A DNA stretch of 64,000 nt from Tetracentron sinense (Eukaryota; Streptophyta; Magnoliopsida; Trochodendrales; Trochodendraceae): positions 43,652,875-43,716,874 of the forward strand of contig CM026561.1 of the NCBI GenBank assembly GCA_015143295.1, given 5' to 3'. Shown here one piece after another: positions 36,812 through 51,789 of the stretch. The first letter of the stretch is position 1. The number at the start of each line of letters is the position of its first letter. The notes below the pieces were generated by a model. The model did no database searches. It had not been told where the DNA came from and worked only from the letters and a program-made list of their open reading frames with translations. A program made the position numbers and the translations under genes.

Positions 36812-37668
36812 TATCGTCTATCTACCCCCCAAACCCTAGTTTGTGGGATCCAATTTTAGTGGTGGATCCCTGGCATGCCTCCAGGCTCCAAGTGGCAAGC
36901 CTTCGTGCCTTCACGATTTTGTTCTTGTTTCTGTTGACAAACTGAGAGAGAGGACAAGGACTAAGAACCATTCAGGGAATGAGAAAAATATTTTTTTTCC
37001 TCAACAATGCCGTTGTGTTTATGGTAATGACTTACGGGTGCCTTCATGGTTTTGGTTCTTCTGTATACTGTTACTTTTTTTTTTTTGGGTAATAAAAAAG
37101 GCATTATGAATGCTTTGTATGAAGCATCACACAAGTTGAGACTTGGTGCTGCAATCTTGAACACAAACACCTTCGACTGTTGGAACAATGGAATCCAATG
37201 ATACATTGCGGTCAGTAACAACGGTGAAGACGCAGAAATAGAGGAATTCGACCTTCTTTCGATTTTGAATTAGGCGCGAGTATAAATTGAACAAAATAGA
37301 ATTATTTCATCCTCAGCTTTTGCAATTTGAATACATTGTATTAGTAAAAACTAATTACTCTTTAAAAATCATGATATCAGGGGCAAATCTGTAAAAGGTT
37401 AAAGCATGGAAATGGACATGTTTGGCACCACAAAGAAGTCTCTATTGAGAGACCATATAAAATAATAAAGAAAAGTATAATAAGATAACAAACACAAAAA
37501 AACACCTCAAAATGACCCAAGTATGAATGCATGATATTATCCCAATTGCCTATAGGGAACTCAGTCGTCCTTAAAAATCATAAATTCCCATTGACAACCA
37601 GACAAGGAGATATGGACGAGCTCTCCACTACCGTTGAGTGCTAGAGAAACTCCTTCTTCTTGTCCTCG

Positions 37669-37677
37669 TTTAAATAA
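37669..37677 (+). promoter_or_regulatory. Putative TATA-like box of the ERF gene
   Basis: TTTAAATAA lies about 60 bp before the ERF start codon and is followed by a CT repeat leader. The spacing fits a plant core promoter with a short leader. The assignment is inference. Confidence 0.4.
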
Positions 37678-37730
37678 TACCCATCTCTCTCTCTCTTTCT
37701 ATCAATCAACTTGTCTTGAGCAGATCTTCA

Positions 37731-38513
37731 ATGGAACTCCAATTCCAACAACAAAAAAGAGAGATTTCAGTTGGCAAATTCAAAGGGAGAAGTAGGAGTA
37801 ACAGCAACAAGAAGTTTGTTGGGGTGAGACAGAGACCTTCTGGGAGATGGGTAGCAGAGATCAAGGACACAACACAAAAGATAAGGATGTGGCTCGGCAC
37901 GTTCGAGACTGCCGAAGAAGCCGCTCGAGCGTATGATGAGGCTGCTTGCCTTCTTCGTGGATCCAATACTCGCACCAACTTCATCACCCATGTCTCCTCC
38001 AATTCTCCTCTTGCTTCGAGAATTCGGAATCTCCTCAATCACAAAAAAGGAGTGAAGCAACACCCTCTTCATACTTCCCCCACCCCAACAACCACCATCC
38101 CCACTACACCTTGTCCTAGCACAAGTTCTAGTACTAGTAGTGGTGCTTCTGTAGTTACTTTCGACAAGAAACAAGATACTCAGATATTTGATGATGCATA
38201 TAGACCAGATTTAAGCAGTTGCACAGGTGAATTCGAATTGGGTTCTTCTCAATCCGATCTCTCGTGGGTCTTCGGTCAAGGGTTGGATCGATTTCCATTT
38301 ACTCAAGAAGATTTGGAGTTGCCGAAAAATGTTGGTTTGCCTGAAACAAATGAATCAGAGATTACGGAATTTGAAAGAATGAAAGTAGAGAGACAGATAT
38401 CGGCATCGCTCTATGCAATGAATGGGGTGCATGAGTACTTTGAGACTGTCCATGATCTTACTGATGCTTTTTGGGATCTGCCGCCTATATGTCAGCTGTT
38501 CTGCTCAATTTGA
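37731..38513 (+). CDS. RAP2-11: AP2/ERF transcription factor, RAP2-11/ERN type
   Basis: Single-exon gene of 260 aa. The ATG at 37731 is the first in frame; upstream in-frame codons to 37716 do not start with ATG. One AP2/ERF DNA-binding domain spans about residues 28-84: [18 protein letters not shown], then IRMWLGTF and [16 protein letters not shown], ending NTRTNF. It has Val at AP2 position 14 and Asp at 19, a DREB/ERF mixture, and FVG in place of the usual YRG. The N-terminus is basic (residues 9-28); the middle is Pro/Thr/Ser-rich. The C-terminal block [20 protein letters not shown]...WDLPP is acidic and characteristic of the ERN/RAP2.11 clade. Known relatives act in low-potassium response (RAP2.11) and legume nodulation (ERN1). 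A nuclear activator role is inferred. Its position between KETCH1 and alpha-tubulin matches RAP2.11 in Arabidopsis. Confidence 0.9.
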   Translation: MELQFQQQKREISVGKFKGRSRSNSNKKFVGVRQRPSGRWVAEIKDTTQKIRMWLGTFETAEEAARAYDEAACLLRGSNTRTNFITHVSSNSPLASRIRNLLNHKKGVKQHPLHTSPTPTTTIPTTPCPSTSSSTSSGASVVTFDKKQDTQIFDDAYRPDLSSCTGEFELGSSQSDLSWVFGQGLDRFPFTQEDLELPKNVGLPETNESEITEFERMKVERQISASLYAMNGVHEYFETVHDLTDAFWDLPPICQLFCSI

Positions 38514-39859
38514 TGGCTGGTCATTATCCCATTTTTTTGCTCTTTCTTTTCTTCCTCTCTCATGTTTCTCATTGAAGAACTTGAAAGAGAGTGGATGATT
38601 TTGGGGTTGGTTGCGATGTTACAATAACAGAGAACTTCCAAGGATAAAAATGAAGTGTTCCTTCTCTTAATTTGTTCTTACTTTGTTGACAATTTTTCCT
38701 GTAAAATTCACGGGGAATTCCACTGGTCATTATCTGGAAGGTCTCCTCACTCTATAAAGCCTATGCAATGATTTTGAATTGAGAAGTCCCCACACAGCAT
38801 TGTTGTTTCAATCAACACAAGTTTTGTCCTGTCATTTCATTCTATCATAAGTCACAACTTTTGACCGTCCAAAACAAAAAAGTCACAACTTTGATCAATG
38901 AGCACATTTCTAATCGTCAGTGCTTTCTCATCTCAACTAAACCTTGTATCGCCCAAAATTCTGCTCATATAACATAACGGTCTTGTTGTCGTAGCAAAAA
39001 ATCAGAAACGGTCAAGTTGTTGTATCCTTTCAATCTATGGAAGTCTTTTCTAAATCATTAGCCATGCTGCATACATTTTTGGAACGACATGATACAGCAA
39101 ACAATATCATCATCCAATCGTTTGGATATATTTATTGGCTCCATAGCAAAGATCTGAATAGTTGTGATTTTCTCGACACCCCTTTCAGGGATACAAGTTT
39201 GAGGTTGAAAATTAAAGGACCTTATTTTCTTCTTTCTTCCAAGTAGAGTCGAATTACGATTAAGGAATGACAAAATGCAAAAATTGATCTTTTTTTTTTT
39301 TTTTGGGAGAGTTGACAGTTTTGTTGTAGATTTCTGCAGCTCCCTCATGGTTCCTCATATGGGATCTCATGGTTTATTGTATAGTTATAAACAGTCAAAG
39401 AAGTACGTGGGGAAAATTGCCCCCCTCACCAAAGCTCAGATGGAAAGGTGTGCCCTAAGATGATACTCCAATAAGAAAAACACAACCAGATCAGGCACTA
39501 TCATGCAGTGAGACCAACAAGCAAAGCAAGAGATCTGTGGACTAAATCTTTCTGGTCTACACCAAACAGTCCAATAGAACAATACTGTCTCTAAATGAAA
39601 TGAGTATAATGTTGGTCTCTGTCTGTCCAAGAAATTAGGGATACTGAAGTTTTGAATTTGACTTCTGTAGCAGTACAAGAATGCCAAAGAACATAACAAA
39701 CAAGCACATGAAATTTTGAATTTCACCTCTGTATCAATACAAGAAAGCCAAAGAAAAGATGATGATAATACATATTAACAGAGATAAAACATTAGAGAGA
39801 GGGAAATGCAAACACCCCCGAAGGTGAAATAATCTCCAGATGATGCCTTACGAAACTAC
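38514..39859. other. Convergent intergenic gap, ERF to tubulin
   Basis: The two genes point toward each other, so this gap holds both 3' UTRs. It is AT-rich with no repeat ends. Small open frames on both strands (for example 39037 and 39058) look like chance. Confidence 0.55.
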
Positions 39860-43185
<3,326 letters not shown>

Positions 43186-43330
43186 CTCTCTCTCTCTCTC
43201 TCGGTCAAGATCAATCAAAAACCCTAACTTCTCAGATCTCGACCACCCTCTCTCTCTCTGAAAATATCAGAGAATATATTCTTCACAGTTACAGCAGAGC
43301 TTTGGCTTTAGGAGGTACGACTAAACACTA
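43186..43330 (-). promoter_or_regulatory. Alpha-tubulin leader with CT repeat and telo-box
   Basis: Upstream of the tubulin ATG are GA/CT repeats (43184-43201 and 43246-43259 on the plus strand) and AAACCCTAA at 43219-43227. CT/GA-rich leaders and telo-boxes are usual in strongly expressed plant genes. A clear TATA box was not assigned. Confidence 0.5.
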
Positions 43331-43531
43331 ACTAAATAGGATATCTGTATTCACTGACCTCTGGATTCCCTACCTTTTTTGTAGGTCCCACTCTCACCGA
43401 ACGTTTTGTCTTTTTTCAGTTTCAGTTTTCACTCCCCAATTCATATTCAACTCTCCCCAATTCAATCACACTTTATATTGTCTTTTTTTCCTCTCATTAA
43501 CAAGTTTTAACTCTTTAAGGTTAATATTTCG

Positions 43532-44270
43532 GTGGTGTTACATGCACCCTAATATAAATGATACACCCCAAATTTTAAAATCCATAACTACACGCTATTA
43601 ATTTCTTAAAATTTTAAATGCATACTAAAATAAAAAAAATTTTACTTATTAAATTTATAATTACATACTTAACTTTAAATTTATTAACTAAAAGAATTGT
43701 GAGTAATGTTAGCTCTACTTTCTTTTCTTTTAAGAGTCCCTTATAATGCAATCACTACTTGTTTAATTAAAGAGTTTAGATTTTTGATCTAATATATTTA
43801 TGGGTAACATACTATTTAAGAGGTGAGTCATTGATGTATAATGCAAACACAATAGGGTGGTGTACAAAAGTCTTAATGCAATTAACCTATTTCTTCTCTA
43901 TTTTAAGAATGAGAAAAACTCAAATAATAAAAAATTATTAAACAAATAATTGAATTTTCAATAACTATTAATCGAACATAGAGAAGTAAAGGTATGTGAA
44001 AAATCATATAATTAAATTACAATAAAGTGAAGAAAATTGTAAATAATCAAATTAGTCAATTAAATCTGAGATCATGAGAGAGGGAATGTTGGTTAATGGA
44101 GAAGTGATGATGAAGTGAGACCGTGGAGAAGTGATGTTGAACGGAGAAAAAGACAATGGAAGAATAAAAGAATTATAAATGGAGTGCACCTATAAAAATA
44201 TAGAAAACTTTAAAATATAAGAAAATTTTTTAAGGAATGTAATCAAATATTGGGGTGCAAATAACACCAC
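43532..44270. mobile_element. TIR element next to the tubulin promoter
   Basis: The left end GTGGTGTTACATGCACCC matches the right end read inversely, GTGGTGTTATTTGCACCC (15 of 18 bases). The interior (739 bp) is AT-rich without coding. No clear target duplication, so superfamily is open. It ends about 350 bp upstream of the tubulin ATG. Confidence 0.68.
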
Positions 44271-45075
44271 TATAATATATTTTTTTTCTAAAAAATAAGG
44301 TTAGATTGTTCTCTAAACATTATTAAATCTTAAGCACGGTTAATAAGTGTTAAAAGAGGCAGGTGTTAACCTGTGGGTACGATTGTATTCTGTTATTTAA
44401 CCCCAAATTCCCAACTCATTTGAAATGACTGAAATCGGCTTCTTCAAGAATCCAGAGAGTGTGGAACTTGGTGGAGTCTACTAGGACAAGAAGTTCGGAT
44501 CTGTCCAATCGTGATTGAATTGGGGAGAGTTCAATCGCGGCTTTAACTGCTCTTCGAAATTGTAAAACCCTTGAGTTAGAGAATCTTAACCATACTCAAA
44601 GGAGCTAAAAAGAGACACGTGTTAACCAAGTGAGTGCGACCGCGATTAAATATGTTCTCAACTGTACTAAGTACTAAGAGGGTTTTTTTTAGGTAAACTA
44701 AGATAGGTTTTTTTTTAGGTAAACTAAGACAGGGTTTAATAAAGTTAGAATAGAAAGAAATGAAAAGCAAAGCTCAACAACCAAGTGCATGTGCAATTGT
44801 AGTGGAGTAGGTCCTGTCCTATCCTATGGTGAGCTGTTTCATTCCTCCAACATTTACATTAATTAATAATAGATAAACACAACACCACATTTGAAGTCAT
44901 TACCAAGTTGGCATTGCAGAGGATAGAATCTTTCATATGTCTATGGCTATTGTGTCAAACATGTGTACAGGTGTTCGAGATATGGCTTCACATAATCACT
45001 ATTGGTTGGGCAGGCAGTTCGAGCATACACAGAGACCCACAAAAACGACTTCAAATTCTCTCCAATTGTAAGTCC

Positions 45076-45340
45076 GGTTATGCTCCTGAGTTCACCACGT
45101 GCCCCTGTTGACACCCTTTAATAGTGGTTAAGATTCACTCACCCCTAGGGTTCACCCACCTATCCTTGGTTTTTGAAAAAAAAAAAATCAATTTCTTTTG
45201 ACATTGGTTAAAATCTATTAACTCATATGGTTGAATTTTTTTCAATATTTGGGAGAATCCTAGGAGTGGGTGAATCTTAACCACAGTTAAGGGATGTCAA
45301 TAGGGACACATGACAACCTCAAGGTCATTATAGGACTCCA
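45076..45340. repeat. Hairpin repeat (GTGTCCC family), full-length type
   Basis: The left arm has GCCCCTGTTGACACCC, GGTTAAGATTCACTCACCCC and CACCTATCCTTGG. The right arm has GGGTGAATCTTAACCACAG and TGTCAATAGGGACACATG, and continues with AACCTCAAGGTCATTAT. This longer form matches the nested copy at 22158. Confidence 0.75.
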
Positions 45341-46183
45341 AGGAGTCCGGAAGCCCGGGAGAGGAGAGATATGTGCCATGTGGAGCCCCTTTAAAAGGAC
45401 AATTTTTTCAGGTTAAATCCTTTGTATTTTTGGCAATGCTAGCATCACTTTCTTTCAAACTCACTCACTTTCTTCATGGATATCAAACAAGTGTTATTGT
45501 CTTCCATTAAGAGATGAACACGTATTAACCACTAACACACTCTCCAATCATAAAGAAAAAGAATGGTAGCATCATGCATATATAACACACCTAGATCGAG
45601 TCCTCAAGCTGGCCAAGAGTAACCCAACCCATAATGGACCCAAAATTGGGTCACTCGAGGCCTGGCCCAGCCTAGCATTCTAAAAACATAGCCCAACCTT
45701 TCCTCAAAATTGGCTTACCTAGGCTCGGCAGTTCTACGTCCAGCCCGGCCCAGTGTACAACAAATACTTGATTGTCTGATTACCCAGCATATGATGGAAT
45801 GGTGGTCTTTTATGAAAGGTTATGTAATTTGCACGGTTTAGATATTGTGATGACCATTTCTACAGATTGAACTTCCCCTCTTAACCCAAAAAAAAAAGGG
45901 GAAAAAAAAAACCTTCATTCATCCCTTGCTCACAAGGGAAAAAATGTACACACATTTAACTACTTGTCTCATGTGAATATGCATGCATACATCCATATAA
46001 ATAAGTGACTTATATCTTAGATTTCTCAGGTGTCATAAAGGAAACACCCCACAGCAATACATGAGATATGGAATCACCATTTTTCTGACTCCCACCGTAT
46101 ATGATCTAGTGGAAGCACTTAATTTTTTTTTTCGTGTATCAACCGATTGACCACTTTTTTTTAATGAACTAAGAACCAAGAGG

Positions 46184-46693
46184 TAGGGCTGTCAATGGAC
46201 CGGATCATGATCCGGATCCGATCCGAATCCGATCCGATTAGCCGGACTTTGGACCCTATATGTGATCCGTCGGATCGGATTCGGATCGGATCGGTGGAAT
46301 CTGATTATAATCGGATCGGATCTGGATATAGGGTGATCCGATTCGATTAAAATCCGATCCGATAATAATAATAATTTTTAATTATTTTAAATATATTATT
46401 TAGATTTTCTATGTATAAAATATTAATTTTTTAAAAAATTAACATTAATTAGTATTAATTAAGGTATTATTAGATTTTTTATTATTAAAATAGATTTTTT
46501 TTTTTTTAAAATAACCTTACTCGGATCGGATCGGATCGGATTCGGATCGGACGATATATAATCGGATCGGATTCGGATCGGTTACTTCATGATCCGACGG
46601 ATCTCGGATCGGATTCGGATCAGTTGGATTCTTAATCGGATCGGATTCGGATCTAGGCAGATCCGGTCCGAATCCGATCCATTGACAGCCCTA
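46184..46693. mobile_element. hAT MITE rich in GGATCGGA words
   Basis: The terminal repeats TAGGGCTGTCAATGGA are identical at both ends when inverted for at least 16 bp. The 8-bp target duplication CCAAGAGG is perfect (46176-46183, 46694-46701). The subterminal zones are arrays of CGGATCGGATT/AATCCGATCCG around an AT-rich core. Length 510 bp. Confidence 0.93.
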
Positions 46694-47725
46694 CCAAGAG
46701 GTTAACAGTGATAAAGAACTGGAAGAAAAACACACACACGACACAAAATTGGTTGTATTTAACGATTTAGATCCCGTTTGGCCTACATTATTTTATTGAT
46801 TACATTAAAACTGAGTATAATCTTTATGAGGAATTCTAATGGGGACTTTAAGTTGGTAGAAATGATAGCAGTGTTTCCCCCTATCCCGATCCAGAGTATG
46901 CTACTTAACTACGCCAAACTCTAATTCATATGAGGTATATTTCTATCATTGTCCCTCTCATTCTTCTCATTTTTGGTTTCTCATAATGGACAAAAATTTG
47001 AATTTAATTGACTATTCCTAAATACTTGTCTACTTGTGCTTGTGACAATATGTGTATCTCAACATTTGGGTGATTAAGGTTCTATTTATTTTTAAGTGTG
47101 ACGGTTGAAATGTCCACCGTTAAACTAGCTTCCAATGATCCAATGATAGAGTTTTAATACTCTAACTAATGAACAAATACTAATACCACTAATTGTGGTT
47201 GTGGTCCATGGTTTTAAATTTTGCTATCGTTTATTCCCTTTGAAATTGAAATATGAAGTATATCATTTAGCACTATCTTTGACGATATATCAAATTTTCA
47301 GTTTTTTATTTTTTTATTTTAGAATTTTGAGATATCAAATTTTTGTAATAATATTAGTTTATATTTAATAAATATAACCGATGCCTACCGAAAATTTTGG
47401 TGAAGTTTCAAGGAATTTACCAAAATTTTAGAAATCCTTACCAATACCACTTATAAATTTAATTAAATAATTATTCATTATTAAAATAAGATAAGTAATT
47501 TTTTTTTTGGTGCAGAAAATAAGATAAGTTAAGATCTTAAACATTTTAAGTACTCTATTTAAACTAGAAAACCTTATTAATACCACTCCTGCAACCTATT
47601 TAAATTAGAAAAGCTATATAAGTAACCTATTAAACTATAAAACATAATTAATAAGAGTTAGTACCTAAAAAAGCAATTTCTAGTAAGTTATTTAAACAAA
47701 AATCTATCTACGTAATCTATTTTAA

Positions 47726-47892
47726 TTTTTTTTTGGTTCACGATATATGGTTAGGCCGCAACCTCAATTAGTAGGGTTAATATCTGTTCCAGGTTAGTGA
47801 AACAAGTGGATATTTCAACCATCACACCCTCTTCATGGGACTTGATCCGGAATCAAAGGTACAATGTACTACACGCAACTAATGGGGCAAAC
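47726..47892 (-). mobile_element. tRNA-like SINE, family 1, copy C
   Basis: On the minus strand it shares with copies B and D the blocks GGATCAAGTCCC, GGGTGTGATGGTTG, AACCTGGAACAG and GGCCTAACCATATAT, ending in poly-A (poly-T at 47727-47734). The box-A region is diverged. No clear target duplication. Confidence 0.65.
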
Positions 47893-48108
47893 ATTGCTTC
47901 CCTAAAAAGCCTAATTATGAGGGTTTAGGATACTTTCAAGATAATATTTTGTTCTATTAAAATAATAATGAAATTTCAAATTTTGATAAAATTTATGAAA
48001 TTTTCAACATATTGTTCTCACTCAATTTCAAATCACTGATACTTTCAGGATTTCAAACTTTGTTGTGGCCTTGTTGGATTTTGGCTCGAATTAGGCAAAA
48101 ACCTCGAG

Positions 48109-48124
48109 GGGCGATCGATCGCCC
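48109..48124. repeat. 16-bp perfect palindrome GGGCGATCGATCGCCC
   Basis: A perfect palindrome followed 13 bp later by GGATCGATCGTCC. The same GATCGATC words recur in the solo LTR at 54212-56359, so this area (about 47990-48500, with a TATAAATAGAGG box at about 48263) may be a decayed related LTR. Confidence 0.6.
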
Positions 48125-49099
48125 ACCAAGGGGATCGATCGTCCAATGCGCCGTTTGGCGTGAAATTTTCGAGAAATTGTTATTTTAGCCTCTTTATGTT
48201 TTGGGAAAGCCCTATTCCGATTGAGGGATTTTCTATTAGTGTAGGGCTCTTGTTTAGGCTTATAAATAGAGGATTATGGGTCTAGGGTTTGTATCTTTGC
48301 ATCTAAGGATCAATGGAATGCTTTTGCATTGAGAGTGAGAGGTAATAGAAATGGTTAAAGCATACTAAGGCTTTGAAAATGTTTAAGGAATGATAGATAT
48401 GGATTCTTCTTTGAGTTTTCATAGAGAAGGTGAGTTGAGTGCTTTTGTACGGGTTCCTCAAGGTTTTTGTGAATAAAAAAGTGATCGGATCTTGACCTAT
48501 GGATGTAGGCAGGTTGTTGTTGAACCACGTATATCTCTTGTGTTCCCTTGTGGTATGTGTTTTGGTTTATTCTTTTTTGTCTGGTTATTTCTATTGGTTG
48601 TTTTTCTCACAACAAGCCTACCGTGACTTATTAAAAAAAAGTGTCTCCCAATTCAAAATTTTCACATACTTTTCACTCTATGATGTGTAGGGTTCAATTG
48701 CACCCCTAGGTCAACAAGTGTCCCCTTTAATCTTCATTAATTGTGGCTAGGATTAACTAGCCATTATGACTCAAGATTATAGCCTTGGGTTTCTAAAAAA
48801 TATTAAAAAAATTAATCCTAAGGGTTAAACTTCTTAATTAGAATTAAAAGGGCAAGTAAAGGGCTTTGTAAGTTCGAACTCTTGAACTCTCCTGACTTCA
48901 ATCGCATTGGAAAGGTCCGGCTCTAATATAATAAAATAAGTTATTGCATCGGCCCACTTGTGGCCCACAAAAAGTTGCATCAGCCCACTTGTGGCCCAAA
49001 AGTCCCAGAAAAGAACTAAAACACTTGGGGAAAACTCACCACTGGGACCACCTGTGGTTAGCACACGCATTTGACTATGTAGTCTAATGCCTTGGCCAT

Positions 49100-49275
49100 G
49101 TGTCCCGTTTAACACTCCTTTAACTATGCTTAAGATTAAACACTCCTTTAACTATGCTTAAGATTAAGAGAATTAAAGTTAACATTTTTTTTAATAAAAA
49201 AACTAAGGTTATATTGCTCAACCCTAGTTGTGAGTGAATTTTAACTATAATTGATATGTGATAAAAAAAAAACGG
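49100..49275. repeat. Hairpin repeat copy with 28-bp duplication
   Basis: ACACTCCTTTAACTATGCTT is present twice in tandem (about 49110-49165) at the left arm. The right arm reads GTGAGTGAATTTTAACTATAATT. Another diverged copy lies at about 48700-48850. Confidence 0.62.
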
Positions 49276-49480
49276 AGCATTTCCCTATACAACTCTAGCC
49301 ATACGGTTTGTTTATTTATTTAAGTTTTGACGTTATTTGTGTCAAACAAAATCAATGGCAGAATATGATTTGAGAAATTAACACAACACTGATGATAAAA
49401 ACGATGACAACAAGCAATGTACTGATAATAACGAAGACAAGAGCACCTATGATTAAGACGATTCAAAAGAAGGACGCCAA

Positions 49481-49649
49481 AACACCCCCGCCTGTTGTGT
49501 GAGTGGTTGGGGGAGTGGCCTCCCAAGGGGGAGGTCTGGGGATCTAATCCCCCAGCGGTATGAGTTGCAATTGCTCCACTGCCCAGCTAACTTTTGACCG
49601 GCTGACTCTACATGATATCTGACCCTATGGGGCCCACCAAAAAAAAAAA
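49481..49649 (+). mobile_element. tRNA-like SINE, family 2
   Basis: It has a box-A-like TGTGTGAGTGGTTG, a box-B-like GGGGATCTAATCCC and a terminal poly-A run. The flanks GGACGCCAA (49472-49480) and GGATGCCAA (49650-49658) form a target duplication with 8 of 9 bases matching. Confidence 0.75.
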
Positions 49650-49960
49650 GGATGCCAATGTTTTCAAAATTTCTGGGTAAGCAGGCTTTCATAGCATTAT
49701 TCTTGTGAATACCGGTCTCACAAATCACAACCATGAGAGTTGGGTTACGAAAAGAGCAGTGATAGGCGTACCTATGAAATCTATTTACAAACCTAATGCT
49801 GGACCAATTAACTATTTCCCTTACAAAAACTATCTACAATTGGTAGTACCAATGTTACCTGGTTTATGGGGTTCACTCTGAATCCGGTTTGCTGGTTATG
49901 TCGTGACAATTCATTTCTCGATTAGGTTCGATTCACTAGCCTGATTCTTATATATATATA

Positions 49961-50171
49961 CTAGCGGGTGGCATGTGCGATGCACGTGAGAGCGAGGGGA
50001 AGGAGTTAACCACAATTAATAAGAGTTAAAAGGGACACGTGTTAATCCATGGGTGTGATTGAACTCACTAGTGGCACGTGCGATGCACGTGAGAGTGAGA
50101 GGAAGGAGTTAACCACAGTTAATTGGAGTTAAAAGGGACATGTGTTAACCCCGCGGGTGCGATTGAACTCT
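49961..50171. repeat. ~107-bp tandem duplication
   Basis: Two adjacent units start CTAGCGGGTGGCATGTGCGA (49961) and CTAGTGGCACGTGCGATGCA (50068). Each includes GTTAACCACAATTAA-type and TTAAAAGGGACA blocks and ends GATTGAACTC. The CTAG..GTGCGATGCACGTGAG start resembles ends seen in some plant Helitrons, but this is not proven. Confidence 0.72.
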
Positions 50172-50407
50172 CCCCGAGTTCAATTGTGATTGGCTGTGAT
50201 TCTAAATAGATAGATGAGCAAGGGTTAGTTTGGGAATTAAAGTAAAACATTACATCAAAGGTAAGGGGTAGTTTGGGAATTAAAGTAAAACATTAAATCA
50301 ACATTTTGTTTTTATATAAGTGTATTTTGAGAATTTCAGAAAAATCATTTACGCATGCCTCTCGCATTATATATATATATGTATACTTATTTTAGAATAG
50401 GGTTTTG

Positions 50408-50820
50408 CATAACAACCCTTAAACTATGGTTAACGTTTTAACCTTTGTGATTAATTTAATTTCTTAAGGTTATATGCTTTAACCTTAAGGGTTAGTGAAT
50501 CTTAAATATAGTTAAAGGGACTTTAAAGGGACACCCTTTTAACTGTCCTTGAACTATGGTTAGCAAATTTTAACCCTCATGATTATTTTTATTCCTCTAA
50601 AAACCAATGTAAGATGCTTTAATCCTAAGAGTTCGTGAATCTTAACCGCAATTAAAGGGAGTTAAAAGGGGACACTCCTTTAACTACTCTTGAACTATGG
50701 TTAACAAGTTCTAACCCTTGTGATTAATTTTTTTTTTATAAAACTAAGGTTAGATGCTTTTAACCTTAAGAGTTAGTATATGTTAACCACGATTAGAAAA
50801 GTTAAAAGAAGACACATGTT
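50408..50820. repeat. Tandem array of three hairpin repeat units
   Basis: Three head-to-tail copies of about 120-150 bp each carry AACTATGGTTA near the start, a TAACCCTTGTGATTAATTT block, GATGCTTTAACCTTAAG and AGTGAATCTTAACC, and end TTAAAAGGGGACAC. Units start near 50408, 50528 and 50681. Each can fold back on itself. Confidence 0.75.
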
Positions 50821-51070
50821 ACAAGTGTATTATAGTCTATTAAATGTCACAAGGGTATTATAGTCACTTTTTAAACAATTTTGAACGGGAGTGGAAGAAT
50901 GAGGCTATTTGTATAACGGTTGTATAATGCTGAGTTAATTTGTAATACTGTTATTCATAACAGTGTATTTGCAAACTAGCCAAACCTAGCAGCTGATATG
51001 AAAAAACTCCTTTAGAATATCATAAAAATGTATTTTTATGAGCAATTCGCAAACTCAAAAGAAAAAAAAG

Positions 51071-51241
51071 TTTTTTGTGAAAAAATCCCTATCTTTTTAG
51101 CTATTTGTAAATATCCTTTGTGTTTTCTGATTTTGTATTACAGTCAACTAACTTTTAAAACTTTTGCAAATCCACCTTTCCATCCAAAAGTTAGTTAGCA
51201 AATGTTATATTTTTATGAAATGATTTTTTAAACTTTTTTTT
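51071..51241 (+). repeat. Left arm of ~170-bp inverted repeat
   Basis: Contains CTATCTTTTTAGCTATTTGT, TTTTGTATTACAGTCAACTA, TTTTGCAAATCCACC and TTTTTATGAAATGATTTTT. The inverse of the same series is at 56518-56690. The two arms bracket the hairpin array and the two LTRs. Confidence 0.8.
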
Positions 51242-51789
51242 AAAAAATATTTGAAAGGAAATTTGTAAAAACTTTTCACAAGAGAAGTGCTTGGTACCCA
51301 CTAATTGTGGTTAAGATTCACTCACCCCTAAATTAATCAATTTAACCTTTTTAAAATTAAAAAATATTAAGTTTAACTTGATTATGCTTAACCATAATTA
51401 AAGGAGACTTTAAAAGCTGCCATAGGTCCCTTGTAACTCACTAACTGTGATTAAGATTCATTCACCTCTTGGGTTCATGCATCTAACCTTAGATTTTAGA
51501 AGAAAAAAAAATGATAAAATTTTAACCTTAGGTTAATTATGCTTAACCACAGTTAAATGGGGCTTTGCAAGCTACGACATGTCATTTTTAATACCCATTA
51601 ATTGTGGTTAAGATTCACTCACCCCTTGGGTTATGCATCTAACCTTTGTTTTTAGAAGAAATAAAATATCAACCATAGATTGATTATGCTTAATCACAGT
51701 TAAAGGAGGCTCTACAAGCCGCCAAATGTCCCTTTTAACACCACTACTAATGATTAATATTCACTCACCCCTAGGGTTCATGCACCTAA

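Larger units (their letters stand above)
35165..37730. other. Intergenic: KETCH1 3' end to ERF promoter
   Basis: It begins with the KETCH1 3' UTR; AATATAATCC near 35259 may serve as a weak poly-A signal. It contains a short inverted GAGAGCTCTC pair near 36103 and 36209, an (AT)n near 36704-36722 and a 31-bp tandem duplication. A TTTAAATAA box near 37669 followed by a CT-rich leader suggests the ERF core promoter. Open frames at 35445 and 36843 look like chance. Confidence 0.55.

Noticed and set aside
36843-37109. 88-codon open frame in the KETCH1-ERF gap
   Set aside because: No recognisable domain, ends in a poly-T tract; likely chance.
37767-38174. 135-codon minus-strand open frame opposite the ERF gene
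   Set aside because: Shadow of the ERF coding strand; no domain, and the plus strand has a clear AP2 domain.
43186-43218. Upstream in-frame ATG of alpha-tubulin at 43218
   Set aside because: It would add an 11-residue CT-repeat peptide ([11 protein letters not shown]) before the invariant MREI start; unlikely to be used.
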